Positions 33,902 to 42,662 of a stretch of DNA of 62,759 bases are shown in pieces (positions within the stretch are counted from its first letter, which is position 1; the number at the start of each line of letters is the position of its first letter). Under the pieces are notes generated by a model. That model did no database searches and had not been told where the DNA came from. It worked only from the letters and a program-made list of their open reading frames with translations. The DNA comes from UBA8904 sp035448625 (GTDB lineage: Bacteria; Desulfobacterota; Syntrophia; Syntrophales; Smithellaceae), in the NCBI GenBank assembly GCA_035448625.1, contig DAOTJI010000005.1:1-62759 (forward strand), written 5' to 3'. Both the position numbers and the translations under genes were made by a program.

Positions 33902-35974
33902 TTACCTCAAATTCCAAGCCGTGTCAAAACCATCTCGCACCGCCTGGGGAATGCGGCCGACCCGCCGCGCGTCGCCGATCATGAAAAGTCTGGAAAAGTG
34001 CGGCCGAAGCTGATCGGCCAGCGCCCGGTCGCTGCGCACGCCGACGGAAAGGACAACGGCATCGGCCTTTTCTTCGCGGCGCCGTCCATCGGCGATGTTT
34101 TCGAGAGTGATGCCGTCCGCTGAAATCCCTGTCAGCTTGTGGCTGGTAATGAAATCCGTGGAATACGCCTTCAGGCGAGGAAGAATATCGTCCACATGCT
34201 GCGCATGGACGCCCGCCGCAATCCGGTCCATCATTTCCACCACCAGAATGCGGTTGCCGTCTTCGGCCAGTTTCTCGGCCGTTTCCAGGCCGGTCATCCC
34301 CGATCCGATCACGGCGACCCGCCGATTTTGGAGCCGGACGGAGCCGTTCAGGATTTCAGTGACGGTGCAGACGTGCGGAAGCTCGACGCCCTTGACGGGC
34401 GGGATGACTGCTTTTGCTCCGGTGGCGACGATGACGGCATAGGGATCCAGAGCCTTCACGGATGCCGGCGCAGCTTCGACATGGCAACGAATCTCGGCCC
34501 CGTGTTGCAACGCGGCGCGCTCGAGGTCGGCGACGCACCAGTTGATCTTCTCCTTTTTGGGCGGCTTGTTGGCCAGTTGCAGCTGACCGCCGACGGCGGC
34601 GTTCTTTTCCAGAACGACGGGTTTGAACCCCCGCAGCCCCAGAATCCCGGCGGCGGAGAGTCCGGCCGGACCCGCGCCGATGACGACCACCACGCGGCCC
34701 GCTCCGTTCTTCTGCGGCTCGGCGGTCTCCCGCTCCCGCCCCAGCCGGGGGTTGACGGCGCACTCCAGCGTCTCGCCTTTGGCGGCATTGGTCAGAAAGG
34801 ATTCAAAGCACCACAAGCAACTGATGCAGCGTCGGATATCCTGTGCACGCCCTTCGGCGGCTTTTCTGGTCCAGGCCGGATCCGCCAGGAGCGGGCGTCC
34901 CAGGCAAACAAAATCCTGACACCCTTCCCTGAGCTGCGCCTCGGCCTGTTCCGGACTTCGGATCACATTGGCGGCCAGGACGGGGATCTTCACCTGCTCC
35001 TTGACGGCCCGGGCCAGATCCTTACGCCATCCCGGCTCAAAGGAAGGAGGCTCCAGCCAGTAATTCATGGTTTCATAGCTGGCCGAAGAAACATCGATGG
35101 CGTCGACGCCGGCCTGTTCCAGGCGTTTTGCCATCTCCACGCCCTGATCCAGTTCTATGCCTTGGCCGGGCTTGCCGATGAAACGGTAGAACTCATCTAC
35201 CGTCAGACGGACCACCACCGGAAAATCCGTCCCGCATAAACCGCGAATGCCGCTGACGACCTCCAGGATGAACCGCATGCGGTTATCAAGGGACCCTCCG
35301 TATTCGTCCGTCCGCCGGTTGGTATGGGGACTCAAAAACTGCTGGATGAGATAGCCGTGAGCGGCGTGCAATTCCACGCCGTCGCCCCCGGCCCGCTGAA
35401 CGCGGCGGGCAGCCCGGATAAAATCCTGAATCAGGCCTCGGATTTCCCGCTTCGACAGGGCCCGCGTTTTCTGCCGGGAATACTCGCAGGCCACGGCGGA
35501 AGGCGCGACGACGGCGGGCACCAGTCCGGTTTGGGCGAACTTCTCCGCCGCCGGCACCAGTTTGAAGAAATACTTCCAGTATCCCGGCCAAAGACGGCCG
35601 ATCCGCTCCATCAGAGGCCAGGATCCGACCATCAGGGAATTGCTCTGGCGGCCGGGGTGGTGCAGCTGGCAGAAAATTTTCGTGCCGTGGCGGTGAATCC
35701 GCTCCACCATGCGGGAAAAGGGTTGGATGTGCCGGTCGGACGTCATGGCCAGTTGGCGCGGCAGACCCGCGCCGTGATATTCATTGACGCGCGTGATGCC
35801 GGTGATCAGCAGTCCCAGGCCGTTTTTCGCCCGCTCTTCATAATAGGCGACGAGCTGCTCCGAAGGGGTTCCGTCGAAATTCGCCATCCCCACCTCCAGG
35901 GGAGGCAGAACCACCCGGTTTCGAAGCATCACGCGTCCGATCCGGCCTTCCGAAAAAAGAAGTTGATAGCGCAT
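33902..35974 (-). CDS. Old Yellow Enzyme / 2,4-dienoyl-CoA reductase-type flavoprotein with Fe-S cluster
   Basis: A 690-residue protein. The N-terminal TIM barrel binds FMN (PPLEVGMANFDGTPS, HAAHGYLIQQFLSPHTNRRTDEYG). Then a Cys cluster RRCISCLWCF with a later Cys in ETLECAVNP (the family usually has C-x2-C-x3-C; here the third Cys is one position closer), and a C-terminal FAD/NAD(P) module (VVVIGAGPAGLSAAGIL near 405; VAVIGSGMTGLETAEKLA near 530). It probably reduces the C=C of an unsaturated CoA ester or cyclic enone with NAD(P)H. It starts 21 bases after the thiolase stop. Confidence 0.9.
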   Translation of the reverse strand: MRYQLLFSEGRIGRVMLRNRVVLPPLEVGMANFDGTPSEQLVAYYEERAKNGLGLLITGITRVNEYHGAGLPRQLAMTSDRHIQPFSRMVERIHRHGTKIFCQLHHPGRQSNSLMVGSWPLMERIGRLWPGYWKYFFKLVPAAEKFAQTGLVPAVVAPSAVACEYSRQKTRALSKREIRGLIQDFIRAARRVQRAGGDGVELHAAHGYLIQQFLSPHTNRRTDEYGGSLDNRMRFILEVVSGIRGLCGTDFPVVVRLTVDEFYRFIGKPGQGIELDQGVEMAKRLEQAGVDAIDVSSASYETMNYWLEPPSFEPGWRKDLARAVKEQVKIPVLAANVIRSPEQAEAQLREGCQDFVCLGRPLLADPAWTRKAAEGRAQDIRRCISCLWCFESFLTNAAKGETLECAVNPRLGRERETAEPQKNGAGRVVVVIGAGPAGLSAAGILGLRGFKPVVLEKNAAVGGQLQLANKPPKKEKINWCVADLERAALQHGAEIRCHVEAAPASVKALDPYAVIVATGAKAVIPPVKGVELPHVCTVTEILNGSVRLQNRRVAVIGSGMTGLETAEKLAEDGNRILVVEMMDRIAAGVHAQHVDDILPRLKAYSTDFITSHKLTGISADGITLENIADGRRREEKADAVVLSVGVRSDRALADQLRPHFSRLFMIGDARRVGRIPQAVRDGFDTAWNLR

Positions 35975-35995
35975 GCTCGCGTCCTTTCGGACCGT

Positions 35996-37249
35996 CTACA
36001 GCATTTCGATGGCCGTTGCGATGGAAACGCCTCCGCCACCGCACAGGGTGGCAAGGCCCAGCGTCTTTTTGCGCTTCTTCATCGCGTGAATGAGGGTCAC
36101 CATGATCCGGTTGCCGGTTGCGCCGACCGGATGGCCCAGGCCGATTCCGGAGCCGTTTACGTTCGTAATCTCCCGGTTGATTTTCAGCTCTTTTTCACAT
36201 CCCAGATACTGGGCGGCGAACGCTTCGTTCACCTCGATCAGTTCAAAGTCCTCCAGCTTCAGGCCGGAACGCTTCATCAGGCTGCGAACCGCGGGAACGG
36301 GGCTCAACCCCATGACGGACGGATCGCATCCGCCGTATCCGACCGCCTTGATTCTGGCCAGCGGCGTGAGGCCCAGTTCCTTCGCTTTCTCCATGGACAT
36401 GATGACCGTGGCGCTGGCCGCGTCGTTCAGGCCGGAAGCATTGCCCGCCGTGACCTTTCCGGTTTTGGGGATGAAAGCCGGCGGAAGTTTGCTTAAGTCC
36501 TCCAGGGTAATGCCGGGCCGGAAGTGCTCATCTTTATCAAAAATCTTGGGCGGCTTACCTTTTTTCTGCGGAATCTCGATCGGAACGATTTCTTCGGCGA
36601 AATCCCCCTCTTTCGTCGCACGCTCCACGTTATTGTGGCTGCGCAGCGCGACCTCATCCATTTCTTCGCGGGAAATGCCGTACATCTGGGCGACAAATTC
36701 CGCGGTGTGCCCCATGATATAGGGCTTGCCTTTGTAAAGGTCGTAGGGCATCCCTCCGGCCAGAGGACTGTCCACGGGAGCGGGAAGAATTCTGGATCCG
36801 CACATCAGCCCCTCAATGAGCTGGTCGTCCAGCGTGCTGTTCTGCAGCCGGCAGCCCCAGCGTGCGCCGGGAACGGCATAGGCAATGCCCGACATGTGTT
36901 CGGCACCCCCGGCGAGGATCACATCCGCCAGACCGGCCTGAATCATGGCCATCCCGGAGATCGTGGCTTCCATGCCCGAGATGCACACCCGGTTGATCGT
37001 GACGGCAACCGCCGTATTCGGAACCCCCGCCTTCAGCGCCGCGATCCGGGTGAGGTTCAGTGAATTGTACGGCTCAAAACAATTCCCGAAACGGACGTCG
37101 TCGATCAGCTCCGGAGACACGCCGGACCGCCGGATGGCCTCTCTCATCGCAACGCTCGCAAGATCCACTACATGCAGATCTCTCAACGATCCGCCGAACG
37201 AACCGATTGCCGTCCGGCAGGCTGAAACAATAACTACATCCTTCATCAT
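35996..37249 (-). CDS. Acetyl-CoA acyltransferase (classical thiolase)
   Basis: A 417-residue thiolase with all catalytic groups: Cys in NRVCISGMEA near 88, the NEAFA motif, His in GLGHPVGATG and the second Cys in TLCGGGGVS. It cleaves 3-ketoacyl-CoA to acetyl-CoA plus a shortened acyl-CoA, or runs in reverse. This contrasts with the four SCP2-type homologues of operon A, most of which lack the nucleophile. It follows an intrinsic terminator after the large acyl-CoA dehydrogenase gene, so it is either read through or has its own promoter in the 75 bases before it; none is obvious. Confidence 0.95.
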   Translation of the reverse strand: MMKDVVIVSACRTAIGSFGGSLRDLHVVDLASVAMREAIRRSGVSPELIDDVRFGNCFEPYNSLNLTRIAALKAGVPNTAVAVTINRVCISGMEATISGMAMIQAGLADVILAGGAEHMSGIAYAVPGARWGCRLQNSTLDDQLIEGLMCGSRILPAPVDSPLAGGMPYDLYKGKPYIMGHTAEFVAQMYGISREEMDEVALRSHNNVERATKEGDFAEEIVPIEIPQKKGKPPKIFDKDEHFRPGITLEDLSKLPPAFIPKTGKVTAGNASGLNDAASATVIMSMEKAKELGLTPLARIKAVGYGGCDPSVMGLSPVPAVRSLMKRSGLKLEDFELIEVNEAFAAQYLGCEKELKINREITNVNGSGIGLGHPVGATGNRIMVTLIHAMKKRKKTLGLATLCGGGGVSIATAIEML

Positions 37250-37320
37250 CTATTTCCCCCTGTATGCTTGATGGATTTGAATGATTTTTTCATTGGCTTT
37301 CCGCCAAAAGACGCTCGATG

Positions 37321-37357
37321 AAAAAAGGAGGAACCGTTACGGTTCCGGTTCCTCCTT
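37321..37357 (-). terminator. Rho-independent terminator (or attenuator) after the large acyl-CoA dehydrogenase gene
   Basis: In the minus direction a perfect 12-base-pair stem (AAGGAGGAACCG / CGGTTCCTCCTT) with a nine-base loop is followed directly by TTTTTT. It starts 25 bases after the stop of the acyl-CoA dehydrogenase gene and precedes the thiolase gene by about 70 bases, so it should lower expression of the distal genes. Confidence 0.8.
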
Positions 37358-37381
37358 GCATTGGATCTGTTTGAAATACGG

Positions 37382-39220
37382 TTAAACGGCAAAAGCTTCT
37401 TCGCTGATGTTCATCGCGCTCTGCTCGTCCTTCTGCAGGTTTTCCAGTTTGGCCGGCACCAGACCGGTGATGCGGTTGATGAAGAATTTTGCGCCTTCAA
37501 TCTTGCCGGAATAGAAAGCTTTGTCCCGGTCGCTGGCGGCATTGGCCAGGCCTTTGACGGCGGCATTGGCCATCCAGATGTGGAGCCAGCCCGTGAGAGC
37601 GTCGGACAGACAGTTGAGGTAGTCGCATGCGCCGATCAGGGGAACGAAAGGCGTCGTCTTCATCATCTTGGCAAAGGCCATGGCGGTTCCCGCGCAGGCA
37701 TTGAGCGCGCCCTCAACGATGGCGGCTTCGGCCTTGAGGCTGTCGTTGGCCTTGGCTTCGGCGACGGCGGCCTGGGTCAGGCCCAGGAGATTCATGAAAT
37801 ACAGGCCCTTCTTCATGCCGAGTTTGCGGCCCAGCAGGTCCATGGCCTGAATGCCGTTGGTGCCTTCATAGATGAGGTTGATCTTCTGGTCGCGCATCAT
37901 CTGTTCGACCGGGTACTCCCGGCAGTAGCCATAGCCGCCGTAGGTCTGGACGGCATCCGAGCAGACTTCCATGCCCCGCTCGGTGCAGTAAGCCTTGACC
38001 ATCGGCGTGAGCATTTCGATCATGCCGTGCCAGTATTCTTTGTCCTGCTCGTTGTTTTCCAGGCCGGCGTTGAATTCCCGGTCCATGGCGTAGTAGCACA
38101 GGAAAGCCAGTGCGCGGATCCCTTCCGTGATGCTCTTCTGCTTCAGGAGCATGCGGCGGACGTCCGGATGCTGAATGATCGGAACCGCCTTGGCATTCGG
38201 ATCCTTCATGGCCATCGCGATGATGTTGGTCCCCTGAATCCGCTGCTTGGCATAGTCCAGCGCGTGCAGGTAAGCGGCCATCGCGAGCGATACGCCCATC
38301 ATGCCCACACCCTGGCGCTCTTCATTCATCATCTGGAACATGATCTTCATGCCGTCGCGCTCCTCGCCCATGAGGTAGCCGATGCACTTGCCGTCGGTGC
38401 CGAAGTTCAGTGTGCAGGTGGCATTCCCGTGGATGCCCATTTTGCTTTCGATGTTGCCGCACTGTACATCGTTGGGTTCGCCCAGTTCGCCCTTCTCGTT
38501 GATGCGGATCTTGGGAACGATGAAAATGGAGATGCCCTTGGTGCCGGGAGGATCGCCTTCGATGCGGGCCAGAACCGGGTGGATGATGTTTTCGGCCAGA
38601 TCATGGTCGCCGGCGGAGATAAAGCACTTGGTTCCGGTGATGGAGTAGGTGCCGTCGGCGTTCTTTTTGGCCGAGGTTTTCAGGATGCCTACGTCGGAGC
38701 CGGCGCCCGGCTCGGTCAGGCACATCGTTCCGGCCCAGACGCCGGTGTACATCTTTTCGAGAATGATGTCCCGCAGGGGATGCTGGAAGAAATCCTCCAC
38801 CAGGCGCGCCGCGCCGTGGGTCAGACCGGGATACATGAGAAAGGCCTGATTGGCGGCCAGAAACATATTGGCGCAGGCCGCCCCGATGATAAACGGAAAA
38901 GCCTGGCCGCCGACTTCGGGCGAATCCGCCGTCGTCATCCAGCCGCCTTCGCAATAAAGCTTCCAGAGGCGGTGGTAGGCTTCCGGAGCATAAACCTTGC
39001 CGTCCTTGAAAACCGCTTCGACGGGTTTTCGATGGACTTCATCCGGATAGGTGGGCGCGATCTCGACCTCGGCGAATTTCTGCGCCTGGTCCAGCACCAT
39101 GTTGCACATATCCACATCGTGATCGGCATAACGACCCTTGCCCAGGAGCGTTTCCCCGATGTTGAAAACTTCAAACAGCTGGAATTTGATATCCCTTTCG
39201 TCTACCCACAAACTTGCCAT
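37382..39220 (-). CDS. Acyl-CoA dehydrogenase, large (about 600-residue) type
   Basis: A 612-residue dehydrogenase of the long family that has an added helical C-terminal domain (as in DmdC and related proteins). FAD/substrate motifs: AGTMCLTEPGAGSDVG near 162-177, TGTKCFISAGDHD; the catalytic Glu is in LIYEGTNGIQAMDLLGR near 440. The C-terminal domain (about 480-590) is Ala-rich and helical. It introduces a double bond into an acyl-CoA, passing electrons to ETF; no etf genes are in the window. It has its own promoter and an operator-like palindrome upstream, and a terminator downstream. Confidence 0.94.
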   Translation of the reverse strand: MASLWVDERDIKFQLFEVFNIGETLLGKGRYADHDVDMCNMVLDQAQKFAEVEIAPTYPDEVHRKPVEAVFKDGKVYAPEAYHRLWKLYCEGGWMTTADSPEVGGQAFPFIIGAACANMFLAANQAFLMYPGLTHGAARLVEDFFQHPLRDIILEKMYTGVWAGTMCLTEPGAGSDVGILKTSAKKNADGTYSITGTKCFISAGDHDLAENIIHPVLARIEGDPPGTKGISIFIVPKIRINEKGELGEPNDVQCGNIESKMGIHGNATCTLNFGTDGKCIGYLMGEERDGMKIMFQMMNEERQGVGMMGVSLAMAAYLHALDYAKQRIQGTNIIAMAMKDPNAKAVPIIQHPDVRRMLLKQKSITEGIRALAFLCYYAMDREFNAGLENNEQDKEYWHGMIEMLTPMVKAYCTERGMEVCSDAVQTYGGYGYCREYPVEQMMRDQKINLIYEGTNGIQAMDLLGRKLGMKKGLYFMNLLGLTQAAVAEAKANDSLKAEAAIVEGALNACAGTAMAFAKMMKTTPFVPLIGACDYLNCLSDALTGWLHIWMANAAVKGLANAASDRDKAFYSGKIEGAKFFINRITGLVPAKLENLQKDEQSAMNISEEAFAV

Positions 39221-39249
39221 ACAAACCTCCTTGTTTTCCTTTTATTTAT

Positions 39250-39265
39250 GAACGAGTATTCGTTC
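39250..39265. promoter_or_regulatory. TetR/FadR-type operator upstream of operon B
   Basis: Inverted repeat GAACGA-gtat-TCGTTC; with flanks TGAACGAGTATTCGTTCC it fits the Bacillus subtilis FadR box TGAATGANTANTCATTCA except for T-to-C changes in the arms and the last bases. It lies in the leader between the promoter (39308-39336) and the gene start at 39220, suited to repression by one of the two FadR-like TetR proteins. Confidence 0.68.
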
Positions 39266-39307
39266 CGGTTTCCCCTGAAGAGCGTGCGGAAAGGTTCTTC
39301 GACGCAG

Positions 39308-39336
39308 TTCATATGGCAATTGCGGGGAATTGTCAA
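39308..39336 (-). promoter_or_regulatory. Sigma-70 promoter of operon B
   Basis: Minus-strand TTGACA (complement of 39331-39336), 17-base spacer, TATGAA (complement of 39308-39313). The predicted start near 39301 leaves an 80-base leader carrying the palindrome at 39250-39265. Confidence 0.65.
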
Positions 39337-39372
39337 GCATTCGGGAGCCCTTATTGTTCAAATGGATGTATT

Positions 39373-39759
39373 TTACGCTTCGACCTCGGCTTCAACCTTC
39401 TGGAGCACCTCCACCCCGTTTTGGTTGACCACCTTCAGATCAATTGTGGCGCGTCCCGACCGCACATCCGTCACAGTCCCCTGGACCGAAATCGTATCTT
39501 CCATCATCACGGGTGCGCTGAACCGGCATTTGAGCTTCTTGAGTTTGCCGGGATCGCCGGCCCAGTCGGTGACGGTTTTGGACGCAAATGCAAGAGTGCA
39601 TAATCCCTGAAGAATCGCCCCCCCCAGCCCGACCATCCTCCCGAATTCGGGATCGATGTGAATCGGATTGAAATCGCCGGATGCCCCGGCATAGTAAATG
39701 GGCCTGTATTTATCGACCTTCTCGCTTCCGCTGAAGGTTTGTCCTTTTTCAATGGCCAT
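39373..39759 (-). CDS. MaoC-like hydratase, catalytic subunit (HadB/ChsH1-like)
   Basis: A 128-residue single hot-dog protein with the hydratase-2 motif ASGDFNPIHIDPEFG, giving the Asp (36) and His (41) pair, then GGAILQGLCTLAFASK. It probably hydrates trans-enoyl-CoA to (R)-3-hydroxyacyl-CoA. The ATG at 39759 has a GGAGG site. It starts ten bases after another hot-dog gene, which lacks a full motif, so the two likely form a HadAB-like heterodimer. It is the last gene of operon A. Confidence 0.9.
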   Translation of the reverse strand: MAIEKGQTFSGSEKVDKYRPIYYAGASGDFNPIHIDPEFGRMVGLGGAILQGLCTLAFASKTVTDWAGDPGKLKKLKCRFSAPVMMEDTISVQGTVTDVRSGRATIDLKVVNQNGVEVLQKVEAEVEA

Positions 39760-39769
39760 GGCGTGCCTC

Positions 39770-40207
39770 CTACTTTCTGACGACAAAGGTGTAAATTCCA
39801 CGGCAGACTTCCCGGCCGTGCTGATTTCTGGACCGAACTTCAACGGCGATGATGTCCAGCTTTTCCTTGTTCTGAATGTTCACAATCTTTGCGCCGGTGG
39901 TGATGGAATCTCCCGTCTTCACCACCTCAAAAAACTCCAGTTCCTGCTCGCCGTGGACCAGCATCGCCATGTTCAGGTTCAGGTCCTTGTCGTTGAACAC
40001 CGGCTCGATCAGGTAGGCGCCATAGACCACCGCGAAGGTGGGCGGGGCGATGATCGCGCCGTACTTCGATTTTGCGGCGAAATCGTCGTCCAGATAATGC
40101 GGATCGAAATTCTTGATCGCTTTCGCATACTCTTTGATTTTCTCCTTGCCCACCTCATAGGTATAGGATGGGTAGGTCTTGCCGATGAATTTTGTGTCGA
40201 TGGCCAT
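39770..40207 (-). CDS. MaoC N-terminal-like hot-dog protein (HadA/ChsH2-N-like partner)
   Basis: A 145-residue FAS1-like dehydratase-type hot dog: AKAIKNFDPHYLDDDFAAKS, then IIAPPTFAVVYGAYL. The catalytic motif is NFDPHYLDD rather than SGDxNPxHxD, as in the substrate-binding half of heteromeric hydratases (HadA in mycolate synthesis, N-terminal half of ChsH2 in steroid degradation). Together with the adjacent 128-residue protein it should make a hydratase with a roomy pocket for a bulky acyl chain. Ribosome site AAGGAGAAAGACC. Confidence 0.86.
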   Translation of the reverse strand: MAIDTKFIGKTYPSYTYEVGKEKIKEYAKAIKNFDPHYLDDDFAAKSKYGAIIAPPTFAVVYGAYLIEPVFNDKDLNLNMAMLVHGEQELEFFEVVKTGDSITTGAKIVNIQNKEKLDIIAVEVRSRNQHGREVCRGIYTFVVRK

Positions 40208-40268
40208 AGGTCTTTCTCCTTATAGCGTCATGTCTCCGGTTGAAATGCGCGCACCTTCGTCGGAACGG

Positions 40269-41441
40269 CTAGGCCGCGTATCTCCGGATCAGGTCTTTGG
40301 CAATCAGAATGCGCTGAATCTCCGAAGCCCCCTCGCCGATTTCGCCCAGTCGTGCGTCTCGGTAGAGGCGTTCCACAGGGTATTCCTTCATGTAGCCGTA
40401 GCCCCCATGGATCTGAACGGCCAGATCGGAGACCTGCTTGCCGGTCTCGGAAGCCCAGAGTTTGGCTACGGAAGCCAGCACCGCCGCCTCGGGATGGTTG
40501 GTCTGCTTGGCCCACGCGGCCTGGTAAATGAGGAGTCTCGCCGTATCGGACATGATCAGCATATCGGCCAGTTTGAAGGAAATGTCCTGAAAGCGGTTGA
40601 TCGGCTTGCCGAAAACGATCCGCTCCTTGGAATACTTATTGGCCAGCTCCAGGCATTTGGACGCGATGCCCAGACAAACGGTCGCCATGCCGATCCGTCC
40701 GTATTCCAGCGTCATCATCGCCTGAATGAAACCGCTGCCCACCGTGCCCAACACGGCGCTGTCCGGCACTTCGCAGTCCTCGAGGATCAGTTCGGCGGTC
40801 GGGGAGCCGCGGAAACCCATTTTGTCGAAAGGCTTGCCCGCCCTGAACCCTTTGGCGCCCTTCTCCACCAGGAAGCAGGTCACGCCGGCCCCCGGCCCCT
40901 TTGCCCGGTCATTGTAGGCAAAGACCAGCGCCACATCGGCGATGGTGGCATTGGTGATGAACGTTTTCGTTCCGTTGAGAATCCAACCGTTCCCGTCTTT
41001 CACGGCGGTCGTCTTGATGGACGCGGCGTCGGAACCGGCTTCCGGTTCCGTGAGGCCGAAGCAGCCGATGATTTCCCCTTTGATAATGCCGGGAAGATAT
41101 TTTTTCTTCTGCTCTTCGCTGCCGAACAGGCGGAGCGGCATGCCAAAAAGCCCGCTGGAGGCGCCGCAGGATAAAAAGGTGGACGCGCAGGCGCTGGCGA
41201 CCGCTTCCCCCGCAATGGCCTGGCTGATCAGGTCGAGATTCGTTCCGCCGTAAGCCTCCTCGTGTCCGATGCCGAGATAGCCGATGCCGGCCATCTTCTT
41301 GATATTTTCCTTGATCAGCCCGGGGACTTCTTCATGGGGCGCTTCATCCAGCAGCGCGGCGCGCGGCTCGATTTCCTTCGTGCAAAACTTCGTGAAATGA
41401 TCCTTCATCGACAACTGTTCCGGTGTAAAATCATAGTTCAT
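40269..41441 (-). CDS. Acyl-CoA dehydrogenase (subunit with canonical Glu)
   Basis: A 390-residue dehydrogenase of the usual length: FGLTEPEAGSDAASIKTTAV near 127-146, WILNGTKTFITNA, FRGSPTAELILEDC and the C-terminal GGYGYMKEYPVERLYRDA. The catalytic-base position reads GEIGEGASEIQ, so the Glu is present. It follows another acyl-CoA dehydrogenase gene (50-base gap) and precedes the hot-dog pair. Adjacent pairs of this type form alpha2-beta2 heteromers in steroid side-chain degradation. Electron acceptor presumably ETF. Confidence 0.94.
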   Translation of the reverse strand: MNYDFTPEQLSMKDHFTKFCTKEIEPRAALLDEAPHEEVPGLIKENIKKMAGIGYLGIGHEEAYGGTNLDLISQAIAGEAVASACASTFLSCGASSGLFGMPLRLFGSEEQKKKYLPGIIKGEIIGCFGLTEPEAGSDAASIKTTAVKDGNGWILNGTKTFITNATIADVALVFAYNDRAKGPGAGVTCFLVEKGAKGFRAGKPFDKMGFRGSPTAELILEDCEVPDSAVLGTVGSGFIQAMMTLEYGRIGMATVCLGIASKCLELANKYSKERIVFGKPINRFQDISFKLADMLIMSDTARLLIYQAAWAKQTNHPEAAVLASVAKLWASETGKQVSDLAVQIHGGYGYMKEYPVERLYRDARLGEIGEGASEIQRILIAKDLIRRYAA

Positions 41442-41491
41442 GGCATTTTCTCCTTGGATGGGTGTCTGATTATTCTGCTTCCGGCCCCCGG

Positions 41492-42643
41492 CTACATAAA
41501 ACTCAGGATGCGGGAGATGATGAATTTCTGCATTTCCGATGTCCCTCCGCCGATCTGCGCCAGCTTTACATCCCTCAGGAACCGCTCGATCGGATATTCG
41601 TGGATGAACCCGTAGCCGCCGAAGATCTGGACCGCGTCGCTCGCGGCTTTGATGCCGTAATCGCCGACGATGGATTTGGCGATGGACGTATGCAAATGAT
41701 TCAAAGGCTTGCCGGAATCCTTGTCGTGAGCTACGCGGTAAACGACCATTTTCGCGGCCTCTTTGATCATCTTGATGTCCGCCAGTTTGTGCTGGATCGC
41801 CTGGAAGGCGTTGATCGGCTTGCCGAACTGCACCCGTTCCTGGGAGTATTTGGTGCAGACCTCGATGGCGAACTCGAGAGCGCCGACGAAAGGAGCCAGA
41901 AGGGAGCTGCGGTCCCAGGACAGGGTCTCATGAGTGTATTCAAATCCTCTGCCGACCTCGCCCAGCAGGTTTTCTTCCGGAACTTCGCAGTTGTCCAGAA
42001 TCACTTCGGAAGTGGCGGATGCCCTGACGCCCATCTTGTGGAACGGCGCGCCGGTGGAGAATCCGGGAAAGCCTCTCTCCACGATGAAAGCGGTGATTCC
42101 CTTGTGCTTGAGGGCCTTGTCCACCGTGGCATACACAACGCAAACGTCGCAAACCGGCGCATTGGTGATGAAGGTTTTCGTCCCGTTGAGAATCCACTTG
42201 CCGTCTTTTTTGACCGCCGTGGTCGTGATGGACGCGGCGTCCGAACCGGCGCCCGGCTCCGTCAGTCCCATGCACCCGATCCATTCGCCGCCGGCCAGTT
42301 TCGGAACATACTTTTTCAGCTGTTCGGGCGAGCCGTGCTTGAAGATCGTGTCCGTGCACAGGTAGGTATGGGCGCCCAGGGCGAGCAGATGCCCCTGATC
42401 GACGCCGGCGTGCCCCAGGGCTTCGCCGGCCAGGCAGCAGGTCTCGACGCTGGCGCCCGATCCGCCCAGTTCTTCCGGAAACGGAAGGCCCAGGATTCCC
42501 ATCTCACCAAGCTTCCGCCACACCTCCATGGAGAACTCGCTTTTGAGATCCGCCTCTTCGACCAGTGGCACAATTTCCTTTTTGGCAAACTTATAGACCG
42601 AATCTCTGAACATCAATTGCTCTTGTGTAAAACCGAATTCCAT
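41492..42643 (-). CDS. Acyl-CoA dehydrogenase (subunit with Gly at the usual base position)
   Basis: A 383-residue dehydrogenase (GCMGLTEPGAGSDAASITTTA..., WILNGTKTFITNAP, IFGGYGFIHEYPIERFLRD). The usual catalytic Glu is replaced: the segment reads AQIGGGTSEMQ. In isovaleryl- and long-chain-type enzymes a Gly there is normal and the base is on another helix; at that place this protein has TLSWDRSSLL, with Asp. It may use that Asp, or be a partner of the neighbouring Glu-bearing subunit. The ATG at 42643 has a GGAGG site; the upstream in-frame extension is Arg/Ser-rich and non-coding. Confidence 0.93.
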   Translation of the reverse strand: MEFGFTQEQLMFRDSVYKFAKKEIVPLVEEADLKSEFSMEVWRKLGEMGILGLPFPEELGGSGASVETCCLAGEALGHAGVDQGHLLALGAHTYLCTDTIFKHGSPEQLKKYVPKLAGGEWIGCMGLTEPGAGSDAASITTTAVKKDGKWILNGTKTFITNAPVCDVCVVYATVDKALKHKGITAFIVERGFPGFSTGAPFHKMGVRASATSEVILDNCEVPEENLLGEVGRGFEYTHETLSWDRSSLLAPFVGALEFAIEVCTKYSQERVQFGKPINAFQAIQHKLADIKMIKEAAKMVVYRVAHDKDSGKPLNHLHTSIAKSIVGDYGIKAASDAVQIFGGYGFIHEYPIERFLRDVKLAQIGGGTSEMQKFIISRILSFM

Positions 42644-42662
42644 GAATGCCTCCTTTAATGCA

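Noticed and set aside
37270..37300. AATGA / TCATT inverted repeat as a second FadR-like operator
   Set aside because: Arms are short and AT-rich and the spacing is off by one relative to the FadR box.
37361..39610. 749-codon plus-strand open frame opposite the large acyl-CoA dehydrogenase
   Set aside because: It mirrors the dehydrogenase codons, with His/Ala/Val-rich low-information sequence; the minus strand has a clear enzyme, promoter and terminator.
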